Notes: a model not told the origin generated them from the letters alone. Counted from the first letter of the stretch, positions 47,277 to 60,234 are shown. The stretch: 64,000 nt of DNA from Cyclaneusma minus (GCA_037179335.1 JAKZHN010000002.1:620001-684000); one strand, 5' to 3'. Numbers and translations are program-made.

Positions 47277-49055
47277 ACTATTCTTCCGTTTGTTCTGGGT
47301 CGGGCCGGTTACGCATAGCAGTTCTGAATTGATGAGCTAGAAACACGACTACTCTGCCTCCCAGCTCTTCATGAATACCCAGTGATATGGTTTGCGATGT
47401 GGAAGACCCGACGACTATGGTGCTTTGGCCGAAGGAAACCGGAAAGGGCTTGATCAAATTCGACCATTGGCACGTTTTGTGGCGGCTCTTGAGCAATGAG
47501 GGTCGTCATCCAGCTTACTCAATGAAGCACTACATTGCTCGGCAACTGATGGCATTCTGTCCTTCTGCGTGCACTGTGCAATGTGAGACTTGCAAGTCGA
47601 TGTCGGCAAAGCAGCATGCTAGTCTGATCCGCTCCGGCTTTGAGCAATCGTTTGAGGCCCCGAAAAACACAACGACTCGCATGATCTCTCAGTCCTGTGC
47701 CACCGGAACTGGCTCACTGGAAGCGCTCAACCTGTCCAGATTCTGCTTCCAGCTCGCAGATGCGGCCTGTCCCTGAGTGGCTTCGATTAGGGGGCCTCTT
47801 ATATGTACATGTATCGCGCGACCTAGCACAGGATCAAGCTCAAGTCACAGTAAGACTGAAATGTGTGTCTGGCTGAAGAAGTGTACCGCAGACGAAGGTG
47901 ATCTTGCAACTAATAAACTTGATACGCCTCTGTCCTCCAAATTTCGATCTGACCAGCCATGAGCACCCCATATTGAAGTTCCAGGATAAGGCCTGAAATA
48001 TCCAAGGCCGTAGATTGAAGGGCCCCTTTGCGGATAAGGCAGAGCTTGTCATTATGACAGGATGCACTTTTGAGGGTTGAGATCTCTGAACTGCAGCAGC
48101 AATCAGAATAGCTCGCGGTAAGTCTGGTCACCAAGTAACCTCGTGATACACTGCTTGAGTTCGTATCTTCTACCGTCATTTCGAATTACTTGTATTCCTT
48201 CTGATCATTCTGGCTTTCCTCAATTATACTGGTGAATCAGATTGCCTCTACCCCAGGCTTCCCCTAAATACTTGCAATTTTCCCGCTATTACTGTGTCTT
48301 ATCTCTTCTTCGTAATTATTTGGATCCTCCCAGGTTATCTGGAATTTCCCAGTTACTTGAATCTCTCCGAATCACCTGGCTTTGTCTTCTCCCAATATTT
48401 GGATCTTTCTTCAGAATTTGTCAGGACTCTCTCCTTCCGTGAGTCACTGTTCTTCTGTTGGCATTTGTGGGGGGGGCGTTCTCTGGACCGCCGTTTGCAA
48501 TTCCTAATAGTAATTCCTACCCACCCTTTTTTCCTGAGAAAGGGTAGAAAAGAGTGGTGAAGAGATCCTCCATTAACAGCTCAAGCTAATCCTGATTAGT
48601 AATTTAGTAAAAATATCATGCTTGAAACTGAAAAGCTTCTCGATAATGAGAAGCACTTCTATTATTGATGCTAAATAATTCAACTAAATTTTAGGTGAAA
48701 TATTGGCCTAGCACATACGAATTCATCACCACCAGATTCAAAGAAGATGTGGTACCCATGAAAGTCACAGCTGACTCCCGATCGAGAATCTCGTCCTTGC
48801 AGACATAGAGAGTTTCTTTCTTAGCTTTTCTTCCAAAGCAATAATGTCATCGTGCTGTCGGAATGATTGACCTCAATCGCTCCCTCGGCTGGCCAGTGAT
48901 CAGCGACTAGTCCCCGCATCCCCGCAGCTAAGGTACATTCAAGCGCCAACATTGAAGCGATGAACTCCTTGGAATTGCTGAATCTCACTCTACATTTCTT
49001 TATAATATACAAACTGATTTTCGAAAGCTCTGATAATCATACAGCTACAGCAACT
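47277..49055. other. Intergenic region with degenerate repeats
   Basis: 1.8 kb. A 129-codon frame at 47387-47776 has no recognisable domain and overlaps the presumed eL27 3' region, so it is not called. TACATGTA lies at 47806-47813. A clear repeat block lies at 48235-48425. The stretch 48570-48700 is AT-rich. Confidence 0.5.
48235..48425. repeat. Degenerate ~20-nt tandem repeat block
   Basis: Units such as TAATTATTTGGATCCTCCCA, TTATCTGGAATTTCCCAG, TTACTTGAATCTCTCCGA and TATTTGGATCTTTCTTCA follow each other about every 19-24 nt. Along with 51585-51840 this is one of the two best-preserved blocks of the dispersed family. Confidence 0.65.
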
Positions 49056-49950
49056 ATGGCTCGTCCCTCTATTACACTTTACCTCGATGTGGTATCCCCA
49101 TTTGCATATATAGCATATCATCTCGCAAGAGTGCGTTTCGCCTCCTTCTCGTCAGATCTCCTTGCTAAGTCAACACCAACAGAACGATCCAGTGTTCAAA
49201 GCATGCGACATCACCTACGTTCCAATCTTTCTAGGCGGTGTGATGAAGGTATTCCCGGCTCTTGCCAGCGACTACACGTCGTAGGTATGTACGCAGTCAG
49301 CTAAGCGGTCAACAAGTAGTATTGCAACAACACGCCACCCATCAAGATCAAGAATAAGGACAAATGGATCAACGTGGAGCGTCTGCGCTGGGCCAAGCTC
49401 TTCTCTGTCCCAATGGCTGAGAGCCTGCCTGGCGATTTCCCGCCTCTGACGCTGCCGAACATGCGTGCTCTTTGTGCTCTCTCGGCGCTGTCGAGCAAGG
49501 AGCAGGAGCAGGAGCAGCTGATCAGAGCATTCGATGCTCTCTACCACGCCTATTTCGTGGATAGCAAGCAGACGCACAAGCCGGACGTGCTGCCTGGCGT
49601 CCTGCAGGAAGCACTGGGTGAAGAGCTCAGCAAGAAAGGTGCGACTCGCATATCGGCCGCCTTGCCAACCCCAGCCTGTACATCCTTTGTTCGTCGCCGC
49701 CAATCTGTTTTGAAGTACTGACACCGCTTGTTCTGTAGTGCTGGATATGATGGGGAAGGAAGGAAAGGAGCTGTTGGCGAAGAATACCGACGCGGCTATT
49801 GAGGACGGCGCGTTCGGGCTCCCATGGTACAAGTGCACCAATGCCGAGGGGAAGACTGAGTCGTTCTGGGGAGTCGATCATCTCGGCCAGGTCTGCTCGT
49901 TCTTGAGCCTGGAGAAGCCGAGGATTGGCGGCTGGAAATCAATGCTATGA
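49056..49950 (+). CDS. Kappa-class glutathione transferase / DsbA-fold isomerase
   Basis: Predicted 223 residues in four exons: 49056-49130, 49183-49248, 49320-49638, 49739-49950 (introns 52, 71 and 100 bp). The start M-A-R-P-S-I-T-L-Y-L-D-V-V-S-P-F-A-Y is the thioredoxin-type beta strand followed by the catalytic Ser of the kappa GST/HCCA-isomerase family, which lacks a C-x-x-C pair. Then come P-V-F-K-A-C-D-I-T-Y-V-P-I-F-L-G-G, the N-T-P-P loop with the cis-proline, and near the end G-A-F-G-L-P-W and F-W-G-V-D-H. These proteins conjugate glutathione or isomerise hydroxychromene carboxylates in mitochondria or peroxisomes. No clear targeting signal was seen. The short second exon and the acceptor at 49319 rest on family similarity. 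Confidence 0.88.
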
Positions 49951-50651
49951 ACATAAGGGATGGATTTGCCAGGTCTGTTGATAGCATCATTAGTCGTCTG
50001 CCTAGAACCATGGGTCACCGATGTTTGGTCTCCTGCTGCATTCATAATATTATTGAAGGGGGGCTTGTTTTGACCCATAGCGTCGTGCTACTCTAGAAGC
50101 GTCCGGCTGCTTGTATCGGGAAGCGTGTCGCGAGATCTCAGATGCTGAGATGGCCCAGCTGCAGAAAATGTCATGTTGACCAGCTCGGCCGCCTGCTAGG
50201 ATTGAAGCATGTGGATCGTTCCCCACACTCGGGCAAATGGCGAGGCATGGGCCACCGCGTCAGCCATAACAAGAGTCACGTCGCGTCAGTTTGCAGGCAG
50301 GAAGAGGGCGAGGCAGCACGAGGGATGAGTCACAAGATGCAGAAGACAAGAGGCAGTTCAGTGTAGCATTGTAGAATTCAGTGCTGTCAGAAGAATGAAT
50401 CGTGATTCATCTATGTTCATGTCCTCAGCGCCCGATCGCTGAGGAATAGTGTACACCCTTGTGGAAAAGCAGAACCCGCAGGCAAGAACTCCGATGTGCC
50501 AAACCCCGAAATAACCCCCAAACCCATTAGGCAGCCATCATGATCCACCACATGTCCATCCCGAAATCCCTAGGCAGCGTGTCCGGAGACCGGTGGCTAA
50601 GGCCGCAGTAGAGAAGTGTCGAGATCAAGAGAGTCGCCAAGCTGAAAAGAC
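49951..50651. other. Convergent intergenic region
   Basis: 700 bp between the 3' ends of the GST and histone H3 genes. No gene or repeat recognised. Confidence 0.5.
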
Positions 50652-51256
<605 letters not shown>

Positions 51257-52504
51257 TGTAAATGACTTGTAGAGTGTTCGTGGAGGTGGTTGTTGATGAA
51301 GTTGATGTGGGTGGTGTCGGAGTGTGGAGATGTTGGGAGATGGTTGAGCTGGGGCTTTGCAAGAAATCGAGCGATGTGCTAGAATTTAAACACCGAGAGC
51401 GGCACGGCAGGCACGTCTTTAGCGCGGCCGCACCTTTCCAATCACCATTTCCCGCTAATCCTGCTAAGCACGCTGCGTTCTGATTGGGTGCACATCAACA
51501 ACGCCTGATACTTCTCGTTTATTCAGCCTTGTTCAACTCTGCCTGACTTGACTCGGTCAACGCAACATACTATGTAGAGTCCAATCATAATTTCAGGAGG
51601 GATTACAAGGAATATTCTCAGTAACTTCAAGCTAACACAGTTATTGGGGAATTCCACAATTACTTGGATCAATCCCAATTACTTCGAATATTCCCAATAA
51701 CTTTAAGCTGAGTGAGATATTGAGAGGTTCCAGAGTTTCTCGGATTAATTCCAATTACCCCAATAACTTCAATATTGAGAGAATTCAGAGCTACTTGGAT
51801 TAATCTGAATTACTTGGCATATTCTCAAAATCGTCAGGCCGGTGGTCACTGAAATCTCTCGATGCTTGAAGTGCTCTCGCCAACTTGGAGTTTTCTCAGT
51901 AACTACATGTATGTTCGATTCTTCCTAATAACTCGTTTTTTCTTTCCTGAAATGACCTGGGATATTTCAAGTAATTCGAAGTATATTTTGATTATTCTTA
52001 ATTATTTGGACCGATGTTTGGAACTTCGAAATGGGCTGTTACGACGAGCGGTACCAAATGCCTACCTAGGTACTTGGTGGTAGTCTTGGATTCTAGAATC
52101 CTTAGATGACTCCTCGTAATGAAGTCAAGTTGCACATCTCCTTGGCTTGGTTTGCTTAATTTATGGGGCCGACAAGAGACGGCAGGAGTTATAAAATAAT
52201 AAGGTGTGCTAGCCAGTGAATCCCATTCGTCAGAAAGAGGAGGGGAAGACGTGCGTTTTGGCAAGAGACGTGGGGTCAGGAATCGGATTCTGTTACATTG
52301 CGCACATCCTCTGAACAGTTTAGCGTTTCCGCCCGTCATTGTGATTCTTGCCCCACTGTCATGCACGTCGCGATTTGGGCATTGACCTCAAAACGCCTCT
52401 CCTTCCTTCCCTCTTCCTTATTCTTTCTCTCCCGACGCGTCTACCACATCATCCAACTACAACAAACACTCCACACTCTCCAACACCCCCACATAACCTT
52501 CATC
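51257..52504. promoter_or_regulatory. Shared H3-H4 divergent promoter region
   Basis: 1.25 kb between the two histone start codons. The H3-proximal part has CCAAT-type motifs in opposite orientation at 51438-51444 (CCAATCA) and 51481-51487 (TGATTGG). The middle is filled by degenerate repeats. A pyrimidine-rich tract lies just before the H4 ATG. Divergent pairing allows coordinated S-phase expression. Confidence 0.6.
51585..51840. repeat. Degenerate ~20-nt tandem repeat block between H3 and H4
   Basis: Repeated steps such as AATTACTTGGATCAATCCC, AATTACTTCGAATATTCCC and AATAACTTTAAGCTGAG. A weaker continuation runs from about 51890 to 52020, including TACATGTA at 51904-51911. Same family as the blocks at 4.2, 36.9, 43.0 and 48.3 kb. 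Confidence 0.65.
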
Positions 52505-52925
<421 letters not shown>

Positions 52926-54355
52926 GCGGTCTATTGTTTGGTGTTGCATCTGTTTCTCTCGTCGCTCGATACCAGTGGGCTGGGCAAGGATTCTCGGGAG
53001 CGCGGGTCTTATTATGGGAATGGGCTCTGCTTTTAGGTGTTACTGTATCATAGGGATTTGGGGTCTTCAGCATGAAATCTTGATGCTCATGAATAATCAA
53101 GTTACTCTATGATTCTGTTGTCTTTTGTGTCTGCGATGTGCAAGTCATCTGCCGTACTCTGTGGACGCGACGCGTCTTGTTGTTTACCCTCTTGGACGCG
53201 TTCTGTGGTGGGCTGGGTATGATTCTTGATTTGGCGGCCTACGCGACCCATCAATCTTATTTCGGCAGAACGGACGGTCACTTGGTCTTAGGTACGTGTC
53301 TCTTGGAGTGTGTGCTCCCACCGTCGCTGCAGGCCGGTGTCCATTCTATGATGGGCTCTGTTGCCTTGGAGCTGTGCTGCTGATGAGTATTCGTACATTC
53401 ACTTGCCCAAATCTACTAGAAGTTTACTGCTACGTGACGTACGAGGGCTGTCGCTTGTTGAGACTTGGGCACTGCGAATCGCAGGCGATGTGATCGACTG
53501 TTCGAACGTACTGACTTGGAGACCCCAGAAGCTTCATAGGCCGTGTCGTTGTCATTCTTGGGACTGTCAGTGCTTTTGACGGAACACAGCCTGCTACTAG
53601 CAGCTTGGGAGCATTGATCCTGATCTTTCTTTGGCCAATAAGCCCTCTTATGCTCAGTTATTCTGGTAATTGAATGTTGTAATGGCCAGGATATTAGATT
53701 GGCCGAATACCTGGTGTTCCCATGCTGCCTGTGTATGCTTTTTAAAAGAACGGAAGAATAGAAGACCCGATCTAGAATGATGAATCTGAAACGTCCGAGA
53801 TGTGGCACTTCTCATATTTTGGTGGTGAAGGTAATCTGTGATATTTGTGGGTGAAATCTCATGTTTTGGGTTGTGGAGTTTATTGGTTCCCGAAATATGC
53901 CTACTTCATTTCTCAAAAATTAACATCTTTCGTCAACTTCGTCACTAGGTTCACTGTGAGATAACTGCGGACGCCATGATATTCATTTACTATTCCGAAT
54001 CTGACCGTCCCCGGTCCTTGATTTTGGAGAGCTTGTAGTGGAACTTTCGTGTCAAGGTTGTGACAGAAATAGGGAATTGCTAAATCGAAAGTGAGATTTC
54101 AATGTTATATTAAAACCTCTTAGTTCTCCTAGAGGCTTCCTACATCCGCTAGCGCACCGGTAAAGCAATTATTATTTAATAGTATTTCGAAGCTTATCTA
54201 GGACTTAAAGCTTAAAAACTCAATATACTACTACCCATCGGTTCACAAGCATTTTCGGCTAGAGCTTTGGATAATTTAGGATCTGGACTAAATTGGCAGC
54301 TCACTTTTGAATTCGATAACTTAATCGGGTTAAATTTTAATTCGAAAAATCCGAA
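52926..54355. other. H4 3' flank grading into an AT-rich island
   Basis: No supported gene. Small frames at 53138-53808 lie on both strands without domains. From about 53880 the base composition turns strongly AT-rich, as in decayed repetitive DNA. Confidence 0.5.
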
Positions 54356-54980
54356 TTAATGCCCAGGGCTGGCAGTAGTTAACAGTTGGTAATTAACTGC
54401 AGTTTAAAACTGCAATTTGGCTGTTTAGTTTGACCCTTGGACTGAATTGCCAGTTTCAGTTTGATTTTCAAACTGAACTGCCAATTTAGTCTAAATTGGT
54501 GGCATTTGATGATTTTAATGGAAATATTGGTATTTTCCTTATAAATTTAAATCAGAATTCCTTTAAAGTTCCGGAAAAACTTTATTCTATAGAAAAATAG
54601 CTATAAAAAATTAATCCGAAAAAAGGGGCCGGAAAAACCTTGAAATGGGAAATTATACAATTTTATAGATTTATTCAAATTATATTTATATTAATCAATA
54701 GCAATATAAAATAACATTAATGTATTATTTAAAATAAGACTTTTATAAGGTTTTTTATATTTAAATACCTATTATTTTCCATTGGTTTTAATAAAAATAT
54801 TTATATAAAAAAAATCTATTTTAATTAATTTTTTCCCTAAAAACTGACAGTCCGGACTGAACTGCCAATTTGGGCCTCAAACTGGCAATTCAGTCTCAGT
54901 TTAACCCCCGGACTGAACTGGCAGTTTAGTTTAAAGCTCCAAACTGGATTGTTTAAACTACTGCCAGCCCTGTTAATGCC
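54356..54980. mobile_element. Non-autonomous hAT-type transposon with target duplication
   Basis: The 609-bp element spans 54364-54972. Both ends carry the identical 17-bp inverted repeat CAGGGCTGGCAGTAGTT. The flanks 54356-54363 and 54973-54980 are both TTAATGCC, an exact 8-bp target-site duplication. An 8-bp duplication and CAGGG ends are the marks of the hAT superfamily. The interior is AT-rich and has no open frame, so it needs a transposase from elsewhere. Subterminal motifs close to GGACTGAACTGCCA recur several times in both orientations near both ends, as expected for hAT transposase-binding sites. Confidence 0.9.
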
Positions 54981-57900
54981 ACTTCTATTCAATATTTACT
55001 AAATTAAATTGGTTGGATTTGGAAAACTTATTAAACATGGTATTATAATTTTCAAAATATTTGGATACGATTTGTGGTATTATTTCCAGTCAAATATCCC
55101 AATATCCATCGAAGAATATAGATTTTCTGGCTCGAATAACAAAACACTTGCGCTTTTTATATAAACCATTATTTCGAACCAGATTGCCTATTCCCACTTC
55201 CCAGTTTAATTTCACCCGGTTAAATCAAATAATTTAAACTATCCAAATTTCCGAGACAAGTCTAGGTACACTAAAATTCCTTCCCAAAATATTGGAGAAT
55301 CCCCTTATTAGGGGCAAGTCATTTGGGCAAGTCATTTGGGTAGCGCAAGGGCGAGGACGAAGCTATTATCCCATAGTCTCTAAATTGTTAAATCGGATCC
55401 ATACGATGAGATCCAATTTAAGGGCTTGGGCTGTAGCAATGCTAGTCTTAGCTAAATTAACAATTGTGATAGGAACCGAAATTTCGATTCAGTGATATAT
55501 TTAAAATTTAAAATACAAATACATAAGTAGAAACAATATTGGGCGGTCCATAGCTTGTCTACCTAAGCAGGAAGTCTCCCATACCCGAATACATGTAATT
55601 TTAAAAATAAAGAAGAAACTCGGACTAAAACGTGAAGTCGCCGAAGTCACTAAATATAGTGTTAATAGTGATATTTGTAACGAGATAGCCACAAGTACAG
55701 ATATCAATCAGTCTGGCCGGGAAAGAGAGGAAAATCAAGCACGTATGGACATCAAGAGCAAAGCCAATCTAGTATTACACACATGAGTACCGAGGAAACA
55801 AAACAGAAATAACCTATCCCGCGGCAAGCCAGTGTTATCTGACTTGAGGCCATCAGTGGGCAGAGACGGCGCCAACACGCGAATCGAGTTCCATAGGAAG
55901 AAAGTATAGCCGCTGCGACAATGTCTAGAAACCTTAGGTACCTAAGGTATGCATTTGATACGAGTAAATCATGGCTCATAGCCAATATTGGATATCGGGT
56001 AGTGGAATTCGAAAGTACTGAGTCTCAAGATGAGTCTGGTGAGTAAGAACCTGAGATCAATCTTCGGAGACTACCACATATATGCAGACACACTCTTCGC
56101 AACTATGACTCTAAGATACACGATTTCAGCCAGTGACCATGAGAAGAGACTCGAGTCACCGCCTTGACTTCCGTTCGAAACAGCCCTGATAGGAACTCCC
56201 TACTTAAGTTCTTAGAGGCCGCTGCAGGTGACCCATGGATGTACCTTAGCTTCACCAGATGTGTCTTACCAAACACTGGCGACAATTGGAAAGGCCGGGT
56301 CCAGAGCGGCAGATGCCAGATGGTTCCAGGATCTCTGGTCAGAGGGAGCTCCAATGCTAGTTCCCGAGCCCACACTGCCACATGCACGAGAATGAGTTGC
56401 AGTTGTTTTCTGAAGCGACTCCATAAAATGCACCAGCCACAACGCATACTATGTAGATCAGTCCGGTCGACCCGAGATACTCGCCACTCTATTTCAAGAG
56501 AGAGAGAGAGATAGGGCTCGTAGGGCCCAAGTTACACACAACACAGAGACGCAGCGGGCAGGGCCAAGTCACAGCATTTCACATGCATCTCGTCCTCGAC
56601 ATTGGACGCAAACTTATCAGGCAACCAATGCCGAGAGCCGGGCGAGAGGCATAAGATCGGCAATATGCCGGGATGTCGTGGCAAGTCCTTGGGCTAGCCA
56701 GCCGTAGGGCTTGGTCATGATAGCACTGCATACATGTATACAAGCTGGATAGGTAGTCGAGGAGCTCATAGGCCACAGGCATATCGGACTTGACCCAGAG
56801 CGCGGAGCCGCAGTTCTTTCCATGTGGGGGGTGCAGCTCAGCCTCCCCGAGATGGAAGATCTTATTCTTGCCAACCTTCTGGATCATTCCGAGGGCGTGG
56901 ATGCGCTAATTTTGGAAACCTAGAGACGACGACTTACCGATACCCGGCTACGTACGGTATAAGCTTGCCGAGTTGGTATAGGGGTGGCCGAGGAGAAGAG
57001 GTAGCGGCGCAGCCGGTGGAAGATGACAACTGGCCAGCACAGTGAGGAGGGAGACTTTTTATTCGACAGTCGACCGTGGGGGAGATCGAAGGATCACGAT
57101 AAGCCGGGCCGCAAAAGTGGGAACAGGGCCGGAAGCAAGTCCGGGGTCAATCCTTGGGTGGTGGGCTAAGAGGCGCCTCAGCATCTCCCCCGCGGAACAG
57201 TCAACCGGTCACGAGATCTCGATGAGTCACGTACAGCGCATATCGCGGAGCAGAGCGGCCGAAGCACAAAATGGAAGAACGAAGGAGAGGAGAGAGAAGC
57301 CCGGGGAAAGCAGCGGCGAGGAAAAAAATCTCTCGGGCAAGCGGCACACACCTCTGATGCAAAATAAGGGTCCAACATGGGGGCTGTGCACTGCGCGCCG
57401 GCAACGATCTGCGTGCATAATCCGGCCTTGGCGGGAGGGCCGATGACGACAGGGCTGCTCTTTTTGTTGATGACGAGCGACAGAGACGATCTTTCTCGCT
57501 GCCAATCCACCACCAAATCGTGGAATACCCAGGAACCATGTCTATTATCGTCGCTGGTAGGGATCGAAGGCAGGCCGTGGGCGGCACATATGCATGGGCA
57601 CTGCTCTCTTATCCGCCCACCCAGAGCTCCCCGGACGCCTTCCCTCAGCAACGGATAGAAGGACAGAATGATATCAGGCGAGGAGGCTTGGGGTAAATAA
57701 GAGAGAGTCCCAGGCCCAGACCCGTCTTTCCACTCGTCCTCTAGACACATTACAATCGCTCGAAACTCGCACGAAGTCAAACTGTGACACACAGACTCGG
57801 TCCTACAGCACTTCAACCCACCGGCTCACACCTCGGCATACCAGACACTCGCTTTGTAATCCGGAAGGCCCGTTGTTCTCTTTCCAGCGCTTTCTCTCAC

Positions 57901-58023
57901 ATCTCTCTTCTTTCTCCAGTTCTTGAGTCACCGGCCTTTGGTCTGCGCACCGGGGCATCCGATCCGGCACTTCTCCCGTCCTGGTATTTAGGCGTGCCGA
58001 TCGCCACCCTATAGTCCATAATT
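54981..58023. other. Gene-poor region and Rpn4-like promoter
   Basis: 3 kb without a supported gene. The AT-rich island continues to about 55500 and includes a 13-bp tandem duplication GGGCAAGTCATTT near 55313-55340. TACATGTA occurs at 55590-55597 and 56731-56738. An 18-bp perfect palindrome lies at 55931-55948. A (GA)n microsatellite lies near 56500. Frames of 100-212 codons at 56.5-57.8 kb are on both strands and show no domain. The last ~500 bp are probably promoter and leader of the zinc-finger gene. Confidence 0.5.
55931..55948. repeat. 18-bp perfect palindrome
   Basis: ACCTTAGGTACCTAAGGT reads the same on both strands. It contains the GGTACC core seen in other palindromic words near 60.9 and 61.8 kb. 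Confidence 0.8.
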
Positions 58024-60234
58024 ATGCTGGTAGCGCCCATTCCACACCATCATCGACGTCAGTCCATCCTGCCCTCGCTCCCGAGTCCCTACTTCACATC
58101 ATCGCCTTCCCCCCCCCAACAACACCACTTTTTGCAACCGCAACTCGAAACCTCCCAACCTTTTTCATATTACCACCACCTGGCTCCTTACTCTGCGCCG
58201 CATTTCCCTCAGTCGCAGTACCAGCGTCCGTCCACCGCTCAATCAGACACCTCGCACGCGAATTCTCTCCTTGCCGACTCAGACTTCGCATTCACGGACT
58301 CGTCAGACTTCCTGCCGTTCGAGGGTGCATCTAGCCACTCCTTTGACTTCAACTTTTCTTCGTCGCAACAACAGCGAGACGTCGAGTACCGACCACAGGA
58401 ACACCGCAACCCGCACAACCTGCGGATCCACGTCCACCCTCCCAATACAGTCCCGCGAACTGCGGACTTGATGCCGTCGGAGCAAGCAACGGCTGGAACC
58501 AGTTGGAGCTTTGGGCAATTGACCCCGACCTCTGCACGAACCCACCAACGCGAATCTTCCTTGTCCTCGTTGGGTTCCGCCGGTCCAGCGTCGCCCTACA
58601 GCCACAACACTTCCCATCCCCAGGTGGCACTTCCAACCGATCCCGTCGGTGGCGATAGTTACTACGATGCAGATTCGCCCTATAACAACCAACACGCCAC
58701 AATTTTCCCAAAGAATTTGACACCTTCGCATACTCCTCAGCACGACTCGTTCCTGGACCAGAGTTTTCCGGGCTACAATCTGCAAGCATTCAGCAATCAC
58801 CATATCGACAACAACTTTTTAGCAATGATGGCAATACAGAAGCAGCAGTCTTCGGATACCGATGATGCCACCAATACAACAGATCGGACACCTTCAGGGT
58901 CGGCCAATGACTGTATCGATCGACGAAATTATAGCAGAAACGCGGTGCCAAAGCTCGACAGGACAATATCAGATGTATACCAAGACGAGCTTTACAGCCC
59001 GAGTTTCACCATCACGTCGGCAGCACCAGCTCGACCTTCAGAAACCGGGAGAACAGCACTACCGCAGGGCACCGACGTCTTCTCGCAGCGTCTACAGGCT
59101 GCGAATAGCCAGCATCTAAGTGCATCTGCCAACTCTCCCGCCACACCGTCACGCGATCGTGCGTCTCCTTTCCGCCAGGGGTCTCCTCTTGCTCCACCGC
59201 CAACATTCTCGAGTACTAACGCCAGATCACACCAAGTCAGGTTGGGCTCTGCTGCGCAGCTTCGCGAGCAGCAGAAGGCCGAAGCCGATGCACAAGTAAT
59301 TCAGCAACAGCTGAAGAGAGTAACGCCTCATGATAGCTCACCGAAGACTATATCTCCGAAGGATGCTTTGTTGGATTATCACGAGACCGATGAGGACGCA
59401 AGCATGCCCCTATTTCCGTCACATGAATCTCCGCAGTACAGAGTGCAGAACATAAAGCAGGAAACGCCTCAGTCAGATGGCGAAGAGTCGTCATCGCAGC
59501 AGAGCTTCCGCAGCATGGCGACGAGCAGGCGCGAGAGCGCGACTTCACAAGCTACGTCACAGACCTTCAACTTTGTGCCTCCTTCAGTGCCGGGACGTGT
59601 GCAGGTGCCACAGCAGTATTCATTTGTGTCGCAGCCACGGCGGCAGCCCAGCAATATGTCGGACCGCACACTGGAATTCCCGGCGTCATTGAGATCAATG
59701 GAATCAAGCAGCAGCTCCCAAGGCCAGGCGCCTGATGGCGGGGCAGAGATACAGAAGCAGCTGCAGAAGCCAGCGGGTGCCCAAGCCGATGCTGGCACAT
59801 ACACATGCACCTACCACGGCTGCACCTTGCGATTTGAGACGCCTGCGAAGCTGCAGAAGCACAAGCGGCAAGGCCACCGCCAATCCGCACCCCTGACATC
59901 CCAGCAGGTGTCGCCTCCTAGGGCTACCAGTACCGATAGTGCCAGCAGCGGCATGACCTCAGCGGCGCTGTCGCGAAACTCCCAGGCTGGCCCCCACAAA
60001 TGTGATCGCATCAACCCCTCCACGGGCAAGCCTTGCAACACCATCTTCTCGAGGCCGTACGATCTCACACGCCACGAGGACACCATTCACAATGCGCGCA
60101 AGCAAAAGGTGCGCTGCCACCTATGTACCGAGGAGAAGACCTTCAGCAGGAACGACGCCCTCACCAGACATATGCGCGTTGTACATCCTGAGGTCGACTT
60201 TCCCGGCAAGACTCGGCGTCGAGGCCACGACTAG
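58024..60234 (+). CDS. rpn4: Rpn4-like C2H2 zinc-finger transcription factor
   Basis: Predicted 736 residues, intronless, from the ATG at 58024. The first ~590 residues are low-complexity, rich in Ser, Gln, Pro, His and Asn, with acidic patches typical of activation regions. A short block I-S-P-K-D-A-L-L-D-Y-H-E-T-D-E-D near residue 445 looks conserved in fungal relatives. Three C2H2 fingers lie in the last ~140 residues: C-T-Y-H-G-C...H-K-R-Q-G-H, then C-D-R-I-N-P-S-T-G-K-P-C...R-P-Y-D-L-T-R-H-E-D-T-I-H with an expanded Cys-Cys loop, and C-H-L-C-T-E-E-K-T-F-S-R-N-D-A-L-T-R-H. The second and third match yeast Rpn4, the activator of proteasome genes. In yeast Rpn4 is itself a short-lived proteasome substrate. 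Regulation of proteasome genes here is inferred from the finger similarity. Confidence 0.82.
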   Translation: MLVAPIPHHHRRQSILPSLPSPYFTSSPSPPQQHHFLQPQLETSQPFSYYHHLAPYSAPHFPQSQYQRPSTAQSDTSHANSLLADSDFAFTDSSDFLPFEGASSHSFDFNFSSSQQQRDVEYRPQEHRNPHNLRIHVHPPNTVPRTADLMPSEQATAGTSWSFGQLTPTSARTHQRESSLSSLGSAGPASPYSHNTSHPQVALPTDPVGGDSYYDADSPYNNQHATIFPKNLTPSHTPQHDSFLDQSFPGYNLQAFSNHHIDNNFLAMMAIQKQQSSDTDDATNTTDRTPSGSANDCIDRRNYSRNAVPKLDRTISDVYQDELYSPSFTITSAAPARPSETGRTALPQGTDVFSQRLQAANSQHLSASANSPATPSRDRASPFRQGSPLAPPPTFSSTNARSHQVRLGSAAQLREQQKAEADAQVIQQQLKRVTPHDSSPKTISPKDALLDYHETDEDASMPLFPSHESPQYRVQNIKQETPQSDGEESSSQQSFRSMATSRRESATSQATSQTFNFVPPSVPGRVQVPQQYSFVSQPRRQPSNMSDRTLEFPASLRSMESSSSSQGQAPDGGAEIQKQLQKPAGAQADAGTYTCTYHGCTLRFETPAKLQKHKRQGHRQSAPLTSQQVSPPRATSTDSASSGMTSAALSRNSQAGPHKCDRINPSTGKPCNTIFSRPYDLTRHEDTIHNARKQKVRCHLCTEEKTFSRNDALTRHMRVVHPEVDFPGKTRRRGHD

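Noticed and set aside
47387..47776. 129-codon frame downstream of eL27
   Set aside because: No domain or family resemblance; the position fits a 3' untranslated or intergenic region.
55292..55495. Possible retroelement protein fragment in the AT-rich island
   Set aside because: A 67-codon frame with no match to reverse transcriptase, integrase or gag motifs.
57178..57816. 212-codon minus-strand frame upstream of the zinc-finger gene
   Set aside because: No domain, overlaps several other frames on both strands, and lies in the presumed promoter.
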